Source: Lysobacter sp. (GTDB lineage Bacteria; Pseudomonadota; Gammaproteobacteria; Xanthomonadales; Xanthomonadaceae). From it: a DNA stretch of 64,000 nucleotides. Numbering within the stretch: the first letter of the stretch is position 1; every line of letters starts with the position of its first letter. The stretch is taken from assembly GCA_013141175.1 (NCBI GenBank), contig JABFRN010000001.1, positions 3,988,001 through 4,052,000 of the forward strand, read 5' to 3'. Shown piece after piece: positions 39,286 through 51,700 of this stretch. A program made the position numbers and the translations under genes. Below the pieces are notes generated by a model. It did not search any database and had not been told where the DNA came from. It worked only from the letters and a program-made list of their open reading frames with translations.

Positions 39286-42015
39286 TTACGCGTCGTTCTT
39301 GGGCTGCAGCGCTCCAACGCCCGTAGGCGGCTGCAGGGCCTCAGAAGTCTCGGAAATGTCATCCTCGTCCAGCGACGCATCGAGCCGCTCCAATGCCTGC
39401 AGCGTTTCGTCCTCGGCCAAGCGCATCAGGGTGACGCCCTGGGTGTTCCGGCCGACCTGGGAGATCTCTGCAGCGCGGGTGCGCACCAGCGTGCCGCCGT
39501 CGGAAATCAGCAGCACTTCATCGCGGCTGCTCAACAACACCGCCGCCACCAGCTTGCCGTTGCGCGCCGTTGTCTGGATGCCGATCACGCCCTGGGTGCC
39601 GCGGCCCTTGCGCGGGTAATCGGCCAGCGGCGTGCGTTTGCCGTAGCCGTTTTCGGTCGCGGTGAGGATGTAGGCGACAGAGGCATCGTCGACATTGACC
39701 GGCGTCTCGATGACGGCATCTTCACCCACGGTCTCGACTACGTCATCGGCCGTATCGTCCTCGATCTCGGGCTGGTCGCCCGCCGATTCGGCGACGATCA
39801 GGCTGACCACTTTCTCGCCTGCAGCCAATCTCATGCCGCGCACGCCGGTCGCGGTACGACCGACGGCGCGCACCGCAGCTTCGTCGAAGCGCACGGTCTT
39901 GCCGTTGCTGGCGAACAGCATGATGTCGCGATGTCCATCGGTCAGCGCCACGCCGATCAGGGCATCGCCCTCGTCGAGATTGATCGCGATCTTGCCGCGC
40001 GCGAGCCGGTAGGCGAATTCGGTGAGCGGCGTTTTCTTGACGGTACCGTTGCGGGTGGCGAAGAACACGAAATGTTCGTCGTCATAGCTGCGCACCGGCA
40101 GCACCGCCTGGACCTGTTCGCCCGGCTCCAGCGCCAGCCAGTTGATGATCGGACGACCGCGTGCATTCGGACCCGCATCGGGCAGCTGGTGCACCGACAG
40201 CCAGAACACGCGTCCGCTGCTGGTGAACGTCAGCAGCGTGTCATGGGTGTTCACCAGCCAGAGTTGGTCGATGAAATCCTCGTCTTTGGTCGACGCCGCA
40301 TTGCGACCGCGACCGCCGCGCTTCTGGGCGCGATAGGCGGTGACCGGCTGGCGTTTGGCATAACCCGAATGCGACAGCGTGACCACCACGTCTTCCGGCG
40401 CGATCAGGTCGAGGATGTCCAGATCCTCTTCACTGGCGCGGATTTCGCTGCGGCGCTCGTCGCCGAAGGCTTCCTTCACTTCGCGCAGTTCGTCGCGGAT
40501 CACTTCGCGCAGGCGGTCTGGATTTTCGAGAATCTCGATCAGACCGCGAATGACGTTGAGAAGATTCCTGTATTCCTCGGTCAGCCTGTCCTGCTCCAGC
40601 CCGGTGAGGCGGTGCAGGCGCATTTCGAGGATTTCCTTGGCCTGGATTTCGGTCAGCTGGTAATAACGCTGCCCGTCCGTACCCTCGATCAGACCGACGC
40701 CGGCCGGCAGATCTTCCGGCTTCGAGGCGTCGCTGCCGGCAGCCGCGAGCAGCGACGCGACCAGACCGGCATCCCAGGTCTTGGCGAGCAGGCGTTCGCG
40801 CGCCTCGTTGGGATTGGCCGAGGTCTTGATCAGCTCGATCATCTCGTCGATGTTCGCCAACGCGACCGTCAGGCCTTCGAGGATGTGCGCGCGGGCACGG
40901 GCCTTGCGCAGTTCGAAGATGGTGCGGCGGGTGACGACTTCGCGGCGATGGCGCACGAAGGCTTCGAGGATCTGCTTGAGATTGAGCAGCTGCGGCCGAC
41001 CGTCGACCAGCGCCACCATGTTGATGCCGAACACCGACTCCATCTGCGTCTGCTGATAGAGGTTGTTGAGCACCACTTCGGCGGAATCGCCGCGCTTGAC
41101 CTCGATGAAGATGCGCATGCCGTCCTTGTCGGACTCGTCGCGCAGCTCGCTGATGCCTTCGAGCTTCTTTTCCTTGACCAGTTCGGCGATCTTTTCGATC
41201 AACCGGGCCTTGTTCACCTGATACGGGATCTCGGTGACGATGATCGCTTCACGGCCATTGTCGGCGACTTCGACCTCGGCGCGGGCGCGCATGCGCACCC
41301 GGCCACGACCGGTACGGTAGGCGATGTGGATACCGCCGACGCCGTTGATGATGCCCGCCGTCGGGAAGTCCGGTCCGGGGATGTACTGCATCAGGCCATC
41401 GATATCGATCTCGGGATCGTCGAGCAGCGCGATGGTCGCGTCGATCACTTCCGACAGATTGTGCGGCGGAATGTTGGTGGCCATGCCGACCGCGATGCCG
41501 GCCGAACCGTTCACCAGCAGGTTCGGGAACCGCGACGGCATCACCGTGGGCTCCAGTTCCTTTTCGTCGTAGTTGGGCTGGAAGTCGACCGTGTCCTTGT
41601 CGATATCGGCCATCAGCTCGTGGGTGAGCTTGGCCATGCGCGCTTCGGTGTAACGCATCGCCGCCGCGTTGTCGCCGTCGACCGAACCGAAGTTGCCCTG
41701 CCCGTCCACCAGCAGGTAACGCAGCGAGAACGGCTGCGCCATGCGCACCAGCGTGTCGTACACCGACTGGTCGCCATGCGGGTGGTATTTACCGATGACG
41801 TCACCGACGATACGCGCGGACTTGTAGTAAGGCTTGTTGCTGTGCGCGCCCAGCTCGTTCATCGCGAACAATACGCGGCGATGCACCGGCTTCAGGCCGT
41901 CCCTCACGTCCGGGAGCGCTCGCCCCACGATCACGCTCATGGCGTAATCGAGATAGCTGCGTCGCATCTCGTCTTCGAGATTGACGGGAATGATTTCTTT
42001 CGCGAGATCGGTCAT
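39286..42015 (-). CDS. gyrA: DNA gyrase subunit A
   Basis: Breaks and rejoins DNA as part of the type II topoisomerase that introduces negative supercoils. It has 909 residues. The catalytic Tyr122 lies in [11 protein letters not shown]. The quinolone-determining region reads [16 protein letters not shown], so position 83 is Gln where E. coli has Ser, while Asp87 is kept. The GyrA box appears as [10 protein letters not shown] in the C-terminal pinwheel. An acidic insert ([20 protein letters not shown]) in the C-terminal domain and an acidic tail make it slightly longer than the E. coli protein. It is transcribed alone on the minus strand. Confidence 0.97.
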   Translation of the reverse strand: MTDLAKEIIPVNLEDEMRRSYLDYAMSVIVGRALPDVRDGLKPVHRRVLFAMNELGAHSNKPYYKSARIVGDVIGKYHPHGDQSVYDTLVRMAQPFSLRYLLVDGQGNFGSVDGDNAAAMRYTEARMAKLTHELMADIDKDTVDFQPNYDEKELEPTVMPSRFPNLLVNGSAGIAVGMATNIPPHNLSEVIDATIALLDDPEIDIDGLMQYIPGPDFPTAGIINGVGGIHIAYRTGRGRVRMRARAEVEVADNGREAIIVTEIPYQVNKARLIEKIAELVKEKKLEGISELRDESDKDGMRIFIEVKRGDSAEVVLNNLYQQTQMESVFGINMVALVDGRPQLLNLKQILEAFVRHRREVVTRRTIFELRKARARAHILEGLTVALANIDEMIELIKTSANPNEARERLLAKTWDAGLVASLLAAAGSDASKPEDLPAGVGLIEGTDGQRYYQLTEIQAKEILEMRLHRLTGLEQDRLTEEYRNLLNVIRGLIEILENPDRLREVIRDELREVKEAFGDERRSEIRASEEDLDILDLIAPEDVVVTLSHSGYAKRQPVTAYRAQKRGGRGRNAASTKDEDFIDQLWLVNTHDTLLTFTSSGRVFWLSVHQLPDAGPNARGRPIINWLALEPGEQVQAVLPVRSYDDEHFVFFATRNGTVKKTPLTEFAYRLARGKIAINLDEGDALIGVALTDGHRDIMLFASNGKTVRFDEAAVRAVGRTATGVRGMRLAAGEKVVSLIVAESAGDQPEIEDDTADDVVETVGEDAVIETPVNVDDASVAYILTATENGYGKRTPLADYPRKGRGTQGVIGIQTTARNGKLVAAVLLSSRDEVLLISDGGTLVRTRAAEISQVGRNTQGVTLMRLAEDETLQALERLDASLDEDDISETSEALQPPTGVGALQPKNDA

Positions 42016-42280
42016 TACGACTTCTTAGGCAGGAGTGGCGGCACGACAGCGCGGGCGCCGATGCGGGATCGACACGCAAGAACGCCCCTGCTGCGTCGGG
42101 GGCTGTCTGGGAGTCGCTCCGGAGGGCGCGCGCGGGTCCATGCGCGAAGCCGGAATTGTAGCACGCGGAGGCCTTCGACGCCCCGCCGTACGGCGCCTTT
42201 TTCCCATGCAGAAACAGCGACTTGCGAGCACCCGATCAGGCCCGGCGACTGCTCCCGGAAATCGGACGGACGCTGCGCAC

Positions 42281-43357
42281 TCAGTGGCCGAAAAAGGTTT
42301 GCATCGACACCCGGTTCGGACGCTCGACGACACCGCGTTCGGTGACGATGGCATCGATGAGTTCCGAAGGCGCGACATCGAACACCGGATTCCATGCGTT
42401 GACGCCTTCGGGCACCGTGCGCACACCGCCGACGCCGAACAGCTCGCCGGGGTCGCGCTCTTCGATCTCGATCTTTCCGCCGCTGGCGGTGGCCATGTCG
42501 ACCGTGGACGAGGGCGCCACCACCATGAACTTGACGCCGTGGTAGCGCGCCGCGATGGCGAGCTGGTACGTGCCGATCTTGTTGGCGACGTCGCCATTGG
42601 CGCAGATCCGGTCGGCGCCGACGATCACCCACTGCACCTGCCCGGTTTTCATCAGATGCGATGCGGCAGAATCGGCGATCAGCGTCGCATCGATGCCGTC
42701 CTGCTGCAGTTCCCACACCGTCAGGCGCGCGCCCTGCAACCACGGCCGGGTTTCGCCGGCGAACACGCGGTCGATGCGCCCCTGGGCGACACCCGCGCGA
42801 ATCACGCCCAATGCGGTGCCGAAGCCTGCGGTCGCCAGCGATCCGGTATTGCAGTGGGTCAGCACACCGCTGCCCTTGGCGATCAGCTGCGCGCCGAGCT
42901 TGCCCATCTTGTGATTCGCGGCGAGGTCCTCGCTGGCGATCGCCTGCGCCTCGCGGAACAGCACGGTGCGCCAATCGTCGCCCGCGTTGGCCAGCGCGCG
43001 ACGCATCCGTGCCAGCGCCCAGGCCAGATTGACGGCGGTCGGGCGCGCGGCGTTGAGCTGTTGCAGGACAGGCTCCAGTCGCTCGGCGGCCTCGGCTGCG
43101 GTTTCGATCGCACCGGCACTGGTCGCGTCGAGCTCGCGCGCGGCGAGCACCACGCCCCAGGCGGCAGCGATGCCGATCGCAGGCGCACCGCGCACGATGA
43201 GTGCATGGATCGCGACCGCGACCGCGCTGGCGGTGCGGCAAGCGACGTATTCGACGGTGAACGGCAGTTTGCGCTGATCCAGAAGATCCAGCATGTCACC
43301 GGTCCAGCGGATCGGGCGGATGCGGTCGTAGCGCGCGTAATCGATATCATCCTTCAT
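42281..43357 (-). CDS. mtnA: Methylthioribose-1-phosphate isomerase
   Basis: Converts 5-methylthioribose 1-phosphate to 5-methylthioribulose 1-phosphate in methionine salvage. The 358-residue protein belongs to the eIF2B-like isomerases, with [38 protein letters not shown] (catalytic Cys) and [20 protein letters not shown] (catalytic Asp). It is full length with the normal start. No other methionine-salvage gene is adjacent. It is followed, after 265 bases, by gyrA on the same strand. Confidence 0.94.
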   Translation of the reverse strand: MKDDIDYARYDRIRPIRWTGDMLDLLDQRKLPFTVEYVACRTASAVAVAIHALIVRGAPAIGIAAAWGVVLAARELDATSAGAIETAAEAAERLEPVLQQLNAARPTAVNLAWALARMRRALANAGDDWRTVLFREAQAIASEDLAANHKMGKLGAQLIAKGSGVLTHCNTGSLATAGFGTALGVIRAGVAQGRIDRVFAGETRPWLQGARLTVWELQQDGIDATLIADSAASHLMKTGQVQWVIVGADRICANGDVANKIGTYQLAIAARYHGVKFMVVAPSSTVDMATASGGKIEIEERDPGELFGVGGVRTVPEGVNAWNPVFDVAPSELIDAIVTERGVVERPNRVSMQTFFGH

Positions 43358-43385
43358 CCGTGCATTCTACCGGTCCGCAAACGAA

Positions 43386-43409
43386 ACGACCCGGCCGGAG
43401 CCGGGTCGT
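43386..43409 (-). terminator. Terminator between the DUF3011 gene and mtnA
   Basis: ACGACCCGGC-CGGA-GCCGGGTCGT is a perfect 10-bp stem. Read on the minus strand it is followed by TTTCGTTT, suiting termination of the DUF3011 transcript. Confidence 0.65.
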
Positions 43410-43453
43410 ACAGGCGAAACCGCGTCACAGAACACATCCGAAGACGGTATTTC

Positions 43454-44590
43454 TCAACGCGGACGTTCACTGCGCTCGCCGACGCGTTCGCGGGGAGCCG
43501 GTTGGGCCGTGTCGACCTCTGCCGTACCGCCCGTGCTGCGGGGCTGGACTTGGCCGGGCGCATCCTCGACTGTCTGGACTTCAAGCCGACCGGGGGCTTC
43601 CTCGACCGGCCGGATCTGGCGATCCACCCTCTCGACATTGCCTGGACGCCCGGCGACCACGTCCACAGGCGGGCGCTGATTCACTGGTGCCGTGGCCGCG
43701 CCACCGATATCACCGGGCTCGCGCCCACCGGACGTGTCCTGATAGTTCGACGAGCGTTTGCCGCCGGGCGTGCCGCCCAGATCGCCGGGCGGGCGCTGGT
43801 AACCACCGTTGTTGTTGCCACCGCGACCCGTCACGAATTCGGCGCGACAGCCCTGGGTGACCCATACGCCGGTGCGCGAACGGCCCCATGTCTGATTCTC
43901 GATGCAGGGCTTGTCGGACAGTTGGCGCAACAAACGGATATTGCCATTGCGACCGGAGGACATCGTGCAACTGTGGCTGCGGTTGTCGCGCGACTCGCAG
44001 CGGACCAGATCGTTGCCATAATTGTTTCCGTAATTATTGCCGTAGCCACCGTTGGTGCTGAACAGGGCGCGGCAGCCGTTGCTCACCCACACGCCGCGCG
44101 AATCGCTGCCCCAACTCTGGCCACGGACGCAGGGCGTGTTCGACAGCTGACGGACGAACTGGGCACGGCCACCGTAGCCATTGCAGCGTTCGGTGCGGCC
44201 ATCGCGCGATTCGCAGCGGAAAGCGCCGCCGCTGCTTCCGTAGCCGTAATCGCTACCGTAACCATTGTTGCCGTAGCCGTAGCTGTCGCCATAGCCATTG
44301 TCATAGCCGTAACCGCTGTCGATGCGGAATTCGGCTCGGCAACCGGAGCTGACCCAGACACCACGCGAATCGGTGCCCCAACTGCGGCCACGCACACAGG
44401 GCGTGCTGGAAAGTTGACGAACCAGCTGCGCGCTGCCGCCATATGTCTCGCAGCGCTCGGTGCGGCCATCGCGCGATTCGCAGCGGATCAGGTCGTCGCC
44501 GTAACCGCCGCTCGACCACTGCGCCTGGGCAGGTGCGCTGGTGAGGCCAGCCACCGTAGCGGACGCGATGAGGAAAAGTGTGTTGCGCAT
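43454..44590 (-). CDS. Exported DUF3011 protein with three repeat domains
   Basis: A 378-residue protein with a Sec signal peptide (MRNTLFLIASATVAGLTSAPAQA). Three DUF3011 units follow, each with IRCESRDGRTERC or VRCESRDNRSHSC, RQLSxTPC and WGxDSRGVWVSxGCRAEF, so each has about four conserved Cys. Gly/Tyr/Asn-rich linkers (GYGYDNGYGDSYGYG) join them, and a Pro/Arg-rich tail ends the protein. The start is chosen at the signal peptide, with a GGA site. Function is unknown; disulphide-linked periplasmic binding is plausible. Confidence 0.82.
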   Translation of the reverse strand: MRNTLFLIASATVAGLTSAPAQAQWSSGGYGDDLIRCESRDGRTERCETYGGSAQLVRQLSSTPCVRGRSWGTDSRGVWVSSGCRAEFRIDSGYGYDNGYGDSYGYGNNGYGSDYGYGSSGGAFRCESRDGRTERCNGYGGRAQFVRQLSNTPCVRGQSWGSDSRGVWVSNGCRALFSTNGGYGNNYGNNYGNDLVRCESRDNRSHSCTMSSGRNGNIRLLRQLSDKPCIENQTWGRSRTGVWVTQGCRAEFVTGRGGNNNGGYQRPPGDLGGTPGGKRSSNYQDTSGGREPGDIGGAATAPVNQRPPVDVVAGRPGNVERVDRQIRPVEEAPGRLEVQTVEDAPGQVQPRSTGGTAEVDTAQPAPRERVGERSERPR

Positions 44591-44725
44591 TGTTTCCAAC
44601 CCCCGAGTTGTGTGACGCCAGCATTTGCGTGAGGCTAGCGTCGGCCCGGACGCATGAACGGCCGGCGAATTTTCCGGCACGCCGCGCGGCCGGCGGAATT
44701 CCGTTCAGGAATCCTGCTTCCATGC

Positions 44726-45727
44726 TCAGGCATGGCCGAAATCGAAGGCCAGGACATCGGCGATCCGGTCGGTGCCGAGCATCGCCATCAGCAGTCGTTC
44801 GACGCCGAGCGCCACCCCGGCGCAATCCGGCAATCCGGTGGACATCGCCGCGAGCAGGGCTTCGTCGAGCGGCGGCTGCGTCGCGCCGCGCTCCGCGCGA
44901 ACGCCATGGTCGCGCAGGAATCGCGCGCGCTGTTCCGAAGTATCGGTCAGTTCGTGATAACCGTTCGCGAGTTCCAGCACACCGAGATACAGCTCGAAAC
45001 GCTCCGCAACCGCCGGTTCGCCGCCCTGCCCTGCGCGGATCTTCGCCAGCGCGCACTGCGAAGCCGGATAGTCGTACACGACAAGGATGCCATTGCGATC
45101 GAAACCCGGCTGCAGGCGATGGGTCATCAGCAGATCCAGCCAATCGTCCCGGTTGAGTCCGCCCGGGTCGATCTGGATGTCGCCGAGTGCCGCACGCAGT
45201 TCGACATCGGCAGCGGTGAACGGATCGATGCCGAGCCGATCGCGGTACAGGTCGCGGAAACGCGTCGTCGCCACATTCGCTTCGCGATCAAGCAGTCGCA
45301 ACGCCGCCTGCACGAGCGCGACGGTTTCATCGATCAGCCGATGATGGTCCCAGCCGATCCGATACCATTCCAGCATCGTGAATTCGGGATTGTGCCGGCC
45401 ACCCGCCTCGCCGTTGCGGAACACGCGACCGAGTTCGTAGCAATCGCCGACGCCTGCCGCAAGCAGGCGTTTCAGCGGAAATTCCGGGGAAGTGCGCAGC
45501 CAGCGCGTCGGCGACGCGCCATCGGTACGTCCGGAGAAATCCAGCGAGAACGATTCGATGTTGGCGTCGGTGTTGCCGGCGACCGACAGCACCGGCGTTT
45601 CGACTTCCAGCACCTCACGCGCGGCGAAGAAGTCACGGATCGTCGCGTACAGCCGCGCGCGCAGGCGCAGTGCGTCGATGGCAGCGGTGGGACGCCAGTC
45701 GGATACAGATGCGGAAGACGGTCGCAT
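44726..45727 (-). CDS. epmA: Elongation factor P--(R)-beta-lysine ligase
   Basis: A LysRS-like enzyme (333 residues) that attaches (R)-beta-lysine to a lysine of EF-P, relieving ribosome stalling at proline runs. It is the catalytic core of a class II aminoacyl-tRNA synthetase with no tRNA-binding domain: motif 2 ELGRVFRNGEAGGRHNPEF, motif 3 GVALGVERLLMAMLG and RTSPEFPLKRLLAAG. The start is the ATG at 45727, or the GTG one codon before. A palindromic repeat begins five bases upstream, so its inner arm supplies the Shine-Dalgarno region. Confidence 0.93.
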   Translation of the reverse strand: MRPSSASVSDWRPTAAIDALRLRARLYATIRDFFAAREVLEVETPVLSVAGNTDANIESFSLDFSGRTDGASPTRWLRTSPEFPLKRLLAAGVGDCYELGRVFRNGEAGGRHNPEFTMLEWYRIGWDHHRLIDETVALVQAALRLLDREANVATTRFRDLYRDRLGIDPFTAADVELRAALGDIQIDPGGLNRDDWLDLLMTHRLQPGFDRNGILVVYDYPASQCALAKIRAGQGGEPAVAERFELYLGVLELANGYHELTDTSEQRARFLRDHGVRAERGATQPPLDEALLAAMSTGLPDCAGVALGVERLLMAMLGTDRIADVLAFDFGHA

Positions 45728-45732
45728 CACAT

Positions 45733-45817
45733 CGTCATCCCCGCGAACGCGGGGATCCAGCGGCGTTCATTGCAGGGAAAAACAAGACTCTGGATCCCCG
45801 CGTTCGCGGGGATGACG
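45733..45817. repeat. REPIN-like palindromic doublet against the epmA start
   Basis: Two perfect inverted 28-base arms (45733-45760 and 45790-45817) are separated by 29 bases. The core is ATCCCCGCGAACGCGGGGAT. The layout is identical to the copy at 26460-26544. It lies between ligA and epmA, five bases before the epmA ATG. Confidence 0.88.
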
Positions 45818-45845
45818 GATAGACTTCGATCCGAAGGGGCACGCA

Positions 45846-48026
<2,181 letters not shown>

Positions 48027-48740
48027 TCACCAGCGGGTGTTCTTGGAAATCGGCGGCGCTTCGTGCTGCCGGTCGTAGGCGCGCAGGTCGTCGCGGATGT
48101 GCGCGATGCGCTGGCGACCGAGCGCGTTGCGGGATTCGTCCAGCACCACGCCGTCGAGCAGTTCGGCCATGCGCTGTGCGGTGGGCAGCAGTTTTTCCCA
48201 GGCATCCAGCGCGGCGATCGGCGCCGGCAGGGTGAGAAAGAACGCGATCGCCGGGGTTTCCAGCGCCTGGATCTCCGTCATCTCGAAACTGCCGGGCTTC
48301 TTGATGTTGGCGACGCTGAAGATCGGCGCGCTGTCGGCACGGCCATCGACCAGCCGGTGGAATATGTTCATGTAGCCGTAGCTGAGCCCGGCTTTTTCGG
48401 CGGCGACCACGATGTCGGGGCCGCGCAATACCTGCCCGGACCGCGCCGCGACATAGAGCGTGACGATCTTGTCGAAGTCCTCGCGGTCGCGCTTGCCCAC
48501 TTCCGGGCCGGACGGCGGCGGCGCAGTCTCGTGCGGTATCTCGTTCTGGCCGAAGGCGATATCGCCGCGCGCATCGGCAACCGCTAGCGACTCCGGTCGC
48601 GACGGCGATCGTTCGACCGGCTCGTCGCGGAGCTTGCGGCCCTGGCTCGGCTTGCGCGGCCGTCCGAAGAAATAGATCGCGGCGAGCAGCAGCGCGCCCG
48701 CAGCCACGATCCCGATACGCAACCACCAGATATCCGACAT
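48027..48740 (-). CDS. zipA: Cell division protein ZipA
   Basis: A 237-residue divisome protein that anchors FtsZ to the membrane. The N-terminal transmembrane helix (WLRIGIVAAGALLLAAIYFF) is followed by a charged, Pro-rich linker and a C-terminal FtsZ-binding domain (VAAEKAGLSYGYMNIFHRL ... KPGSFEMTEIQALETPAIAFFLTLP). It is shorter than E. coli ZipA, as usual in this group, because the linker is short. It lies 21 bases downstream of smc and upstream of ligA, a conserved order. Confidence 0.93.
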   Translation of the reverse strand: MSDIWWLRIGIVAAGALLLAAIYFFGRPRKPSQGRKLRDEPVERSPSRPESLAVADARGDIAFGQNEIPHETAPPPSGPEVGKRDREDFDKIVTLYVAARSGQVLRGPDIVVAAEKAGLSYGYMNIFHRLVDGRADSAPIFSVANIKKPGSFEMTEIQALETPAIAFFLTLPAPIAALDAWEKLLPTAQRMAELLDGVVLDESRNALGRQRIAHIRDDLRAYDRQHEAPPISKNTRW

Positions 48741-48761
48741 CGCGTTGACCTCGTGTATGAG

Positions 48762-51700
48762 TTAAGCCGCACCGGCGAGGCGCGCGGCCTCGGCCAGATC
48801 GACCGATACCAGGCGGCTGACGCCCGGCTCGCGCATGGTCACGCCGCTGAGCTGCTGCGCGGCTTCCATGGTCGCCTTGTTGTGGGTGACGAACAGGAAC
48901 TGCACGTGTTCGCTCATTTCCTTGACCATCGCCGTGAAGCGGCCGACGTTGGCCTCGTCCAGCGGCGCGTCGACTTCGTCCAGCAGACAGAACGGCGCGG
49001 GATTCAGCTGGAAGATCGCGAACACCAGCGCGACGGCGGTCATCGCTTTCTCGCCGCCGGAGAGCAGCGAGATGTTCGAGACGCGCTTGCCTGGCGGGCG
49101 CGCCATGATCGCCACGCCGGTGTCGAGCAGGTCTTCGCCGGTCAATTCGAGATAGGCGTGACCGCCGCCGAACAGGCGCGGATAGAGTTCCTGCACGCCG
49201 GTGTTGACGCGGTCGAAGGTGTCCTTGAAGCGGCCTCGGGTTTCGCGGTCGATCTTGCGGATCGCTTCTTCCAGCGTATCCAGCGCGGTGGTGAGGTCGA
49301 GATCCTGCGCATCGAGATATTCCTTGCGCTGCGCGGCCTCGGCGTGTTCCTGGATCGCGGCCAGGTTGACCGGTTCCAGGCGACGCAGCTTGGCGTCGAA
49401 ATCGGTGACGACCTTTTCCCAGGCGCGCGGGTCGGCCTCGGCATCCAGCGCGGCAATGACCTCGTCGAGAACGAAATCGGCGGCGACCACCGCTTCCGCG
49501 AGCTGGCCGGCCTTCAAGGCGAGCGCCTGCTGATCGAGCTTGCGCTGCGAGATCGCATCGCGCTGGCCGACCGATTGCTCGTCGCGCTGATGGCGGGTCT
49601 GCTCGAATCCGCGCAGCTCGTTGTCCACGCCTTCGAGCGCGGCGCGCGCGGCAGCGAGATTCTTTTCGGCGAGCACGCGCTGTTCCAGCGCGGCCTGGCG
49701 CTCGCGTTCGAGCGTGACCACCGGGGCGTCGCCTTCCGAGAGCTGCGAGGCGAGTTCGCCCAGGCGCGCGTCGAGCTGTCCGCGCTGGCCGCCCATGCGA
49801 TCCAGCGCCTGCGCCAGCGCCACGATCTGCGCGCGCTGCGATTCGAGATTCAGCGCCAGCGCGTGCGCGGCATCGCGCGACTCGCGCGCGGCCTGGCGTG
49901 CGGCGTCGCGGGCTTCGGCCAGCGCACGGCGTTCGGCTTCCAGTGTCTGCCGGGTGCCTTCGAGTTCGCCCATCCGCGACATCGCATCTTCGAGCCGCGA
50001 ACGCGCCTCGCGCGCCTGCTGCGCGCTGTTGTCGAGGGTTTCGATCAGTTGCGAGACATCCGCGTCGATCTTTTCGATCCGCGTGCGCGCCGAATCGAGG
50101 CGCCCCTGCTGGCTCTGCACTTGGCCCGCAAGTTCGGAGACGCTGCGATGGGCCAGATACAGCGTGCGCTGCGCGTCCTCGCGCTGCTGCTCGGCCGCGA
50201 GCATCTGGTCGCGCAGGCTGGCGATGCTGCGATCGAGTCCGGCTTCGCGCTGCTGCAGGGTTTCGATGTCGGCACGCAACGAATGGATTTCGCGTTCGCG
50301 CAGCAGCGCGCCCTGCTTGGCCGCACCGGAGCGCACGACGCGCACCCAGCCGGCACCGACCCGTTCGCCCTGGCGGGTGATCACCGATTCGCCGTCGCCG
50401 AGCCCGGCGAGCAGCTGGCGCGCATCGCCGAGGGTTTCGGCGACATGAAGTTTCGAGAGCATGCGCCGGATCGCGAGCGGGCCCTGCACTTTCGCCGCCA
50501 GCGAAGTGGAAGCGAAAACGGCATCGGTATTGTCTTCCGACACCAGCGCGATGCGGCCTTCGCCGAGTTCGCCCAAAGCGTCGACAAGCCCGCTGTCGAT
50601 GGCATGCCCCGGCGACTCGACCAGCACGCCTTCGATCAGTTGGCCAAGGGCACTTTCGACCGCGTTTTCCCAGCCGGATTCGACTTTCAGCACTTCGCCG
50701 ACGCGGGCGGCAGAGTCGAGGCCACGCTGTTTCAGCCACGCCACCGCAGCGCCCTGTTCCTGACCCAGCGCCGCGTGCTGCAGCGCTTCGAGCGAAGACA
50801 GCCGGCCGCGCGACGCCTGCGTCTGTTTGCGCACGTCAGCCAGTTCGGCCTGCGCGTTGCGGACCTGATCCTGCAGACCGACGACGGCCTGCTTGCGGGT
50901 TTCGAGATCCTCGTTGAGGCCGTCGAGACTGTATTTCTGCGTGTCGTGGCGATCCTGCAGGCCGGCGAAGGCCTCGGCCAACGCGGTCACGTCGAGCACG
51001 CCGCGTTCGCCGATCAGCTGTTCGCGACGACGCTCGGCGTCCAGCGACTGGCGATCGAGATAGTCGACCTTGGTGCGTTCGACATCGCCGGCACGTGCCG
51101 CTTCGCTCTGCGCGCGACTGTGGGCATCCCAGCGCTGCTGCCAGTCGGCGAGCTTCGATTCGGCGTCGTGCAAGGCCTGCTGGTGGTCGGCATCGGCGTC
51201 CTTGAGGGTGTCCAGGCGCGGCTCGGCGTCGGCAATCTGCGCGCGCAGCGTGTCGAGGCGGCTCTGGTCGGTTTCGATATGCAGGCCGATTTCAGACAGC
51301 GCCTGCTGGGCTTCGTCGCGGGCGCGCTGCAGGCGCTGGCCGAGGTCGCGCTGATGGGCGATCTGCTGTTCGATGCGGGCGAGCGTGCCGCCGGCTTCGT
51401 AGCCTTCGGCCTGCGCCTTGTTCAGCGCTTCGGCGGCGGCTTCGCGGCGGGCGCGACCGAGTTCGATCTCGCGTTCGGCTTCACGCTGCTCGGCGATGAT
51501 CTGCTGCAGCCGGGTTTCTTCCTGCGACAGGCCTTCGCGCAGCGCCTGCAGTTGCCGGTCGAGCAGCCGGAACTCCAGCGCCTTCCACTCCGCGTCCTTG
51601 ATCCTGCGTTCGGCCTGGATGGTCTGGTACTGCTCGGCCTGTTTGGCCTGCCGCGCGAGATGCTGCAACTGTTTGCCGACTTCTTCGCGCAGATCGCCGA

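Noticed and set aside
39265-42345. Plus-strand ORF of 1026 codons opposite gyrA
   Set aside because: It mirrors gyrA completely and shows only compositional bias.
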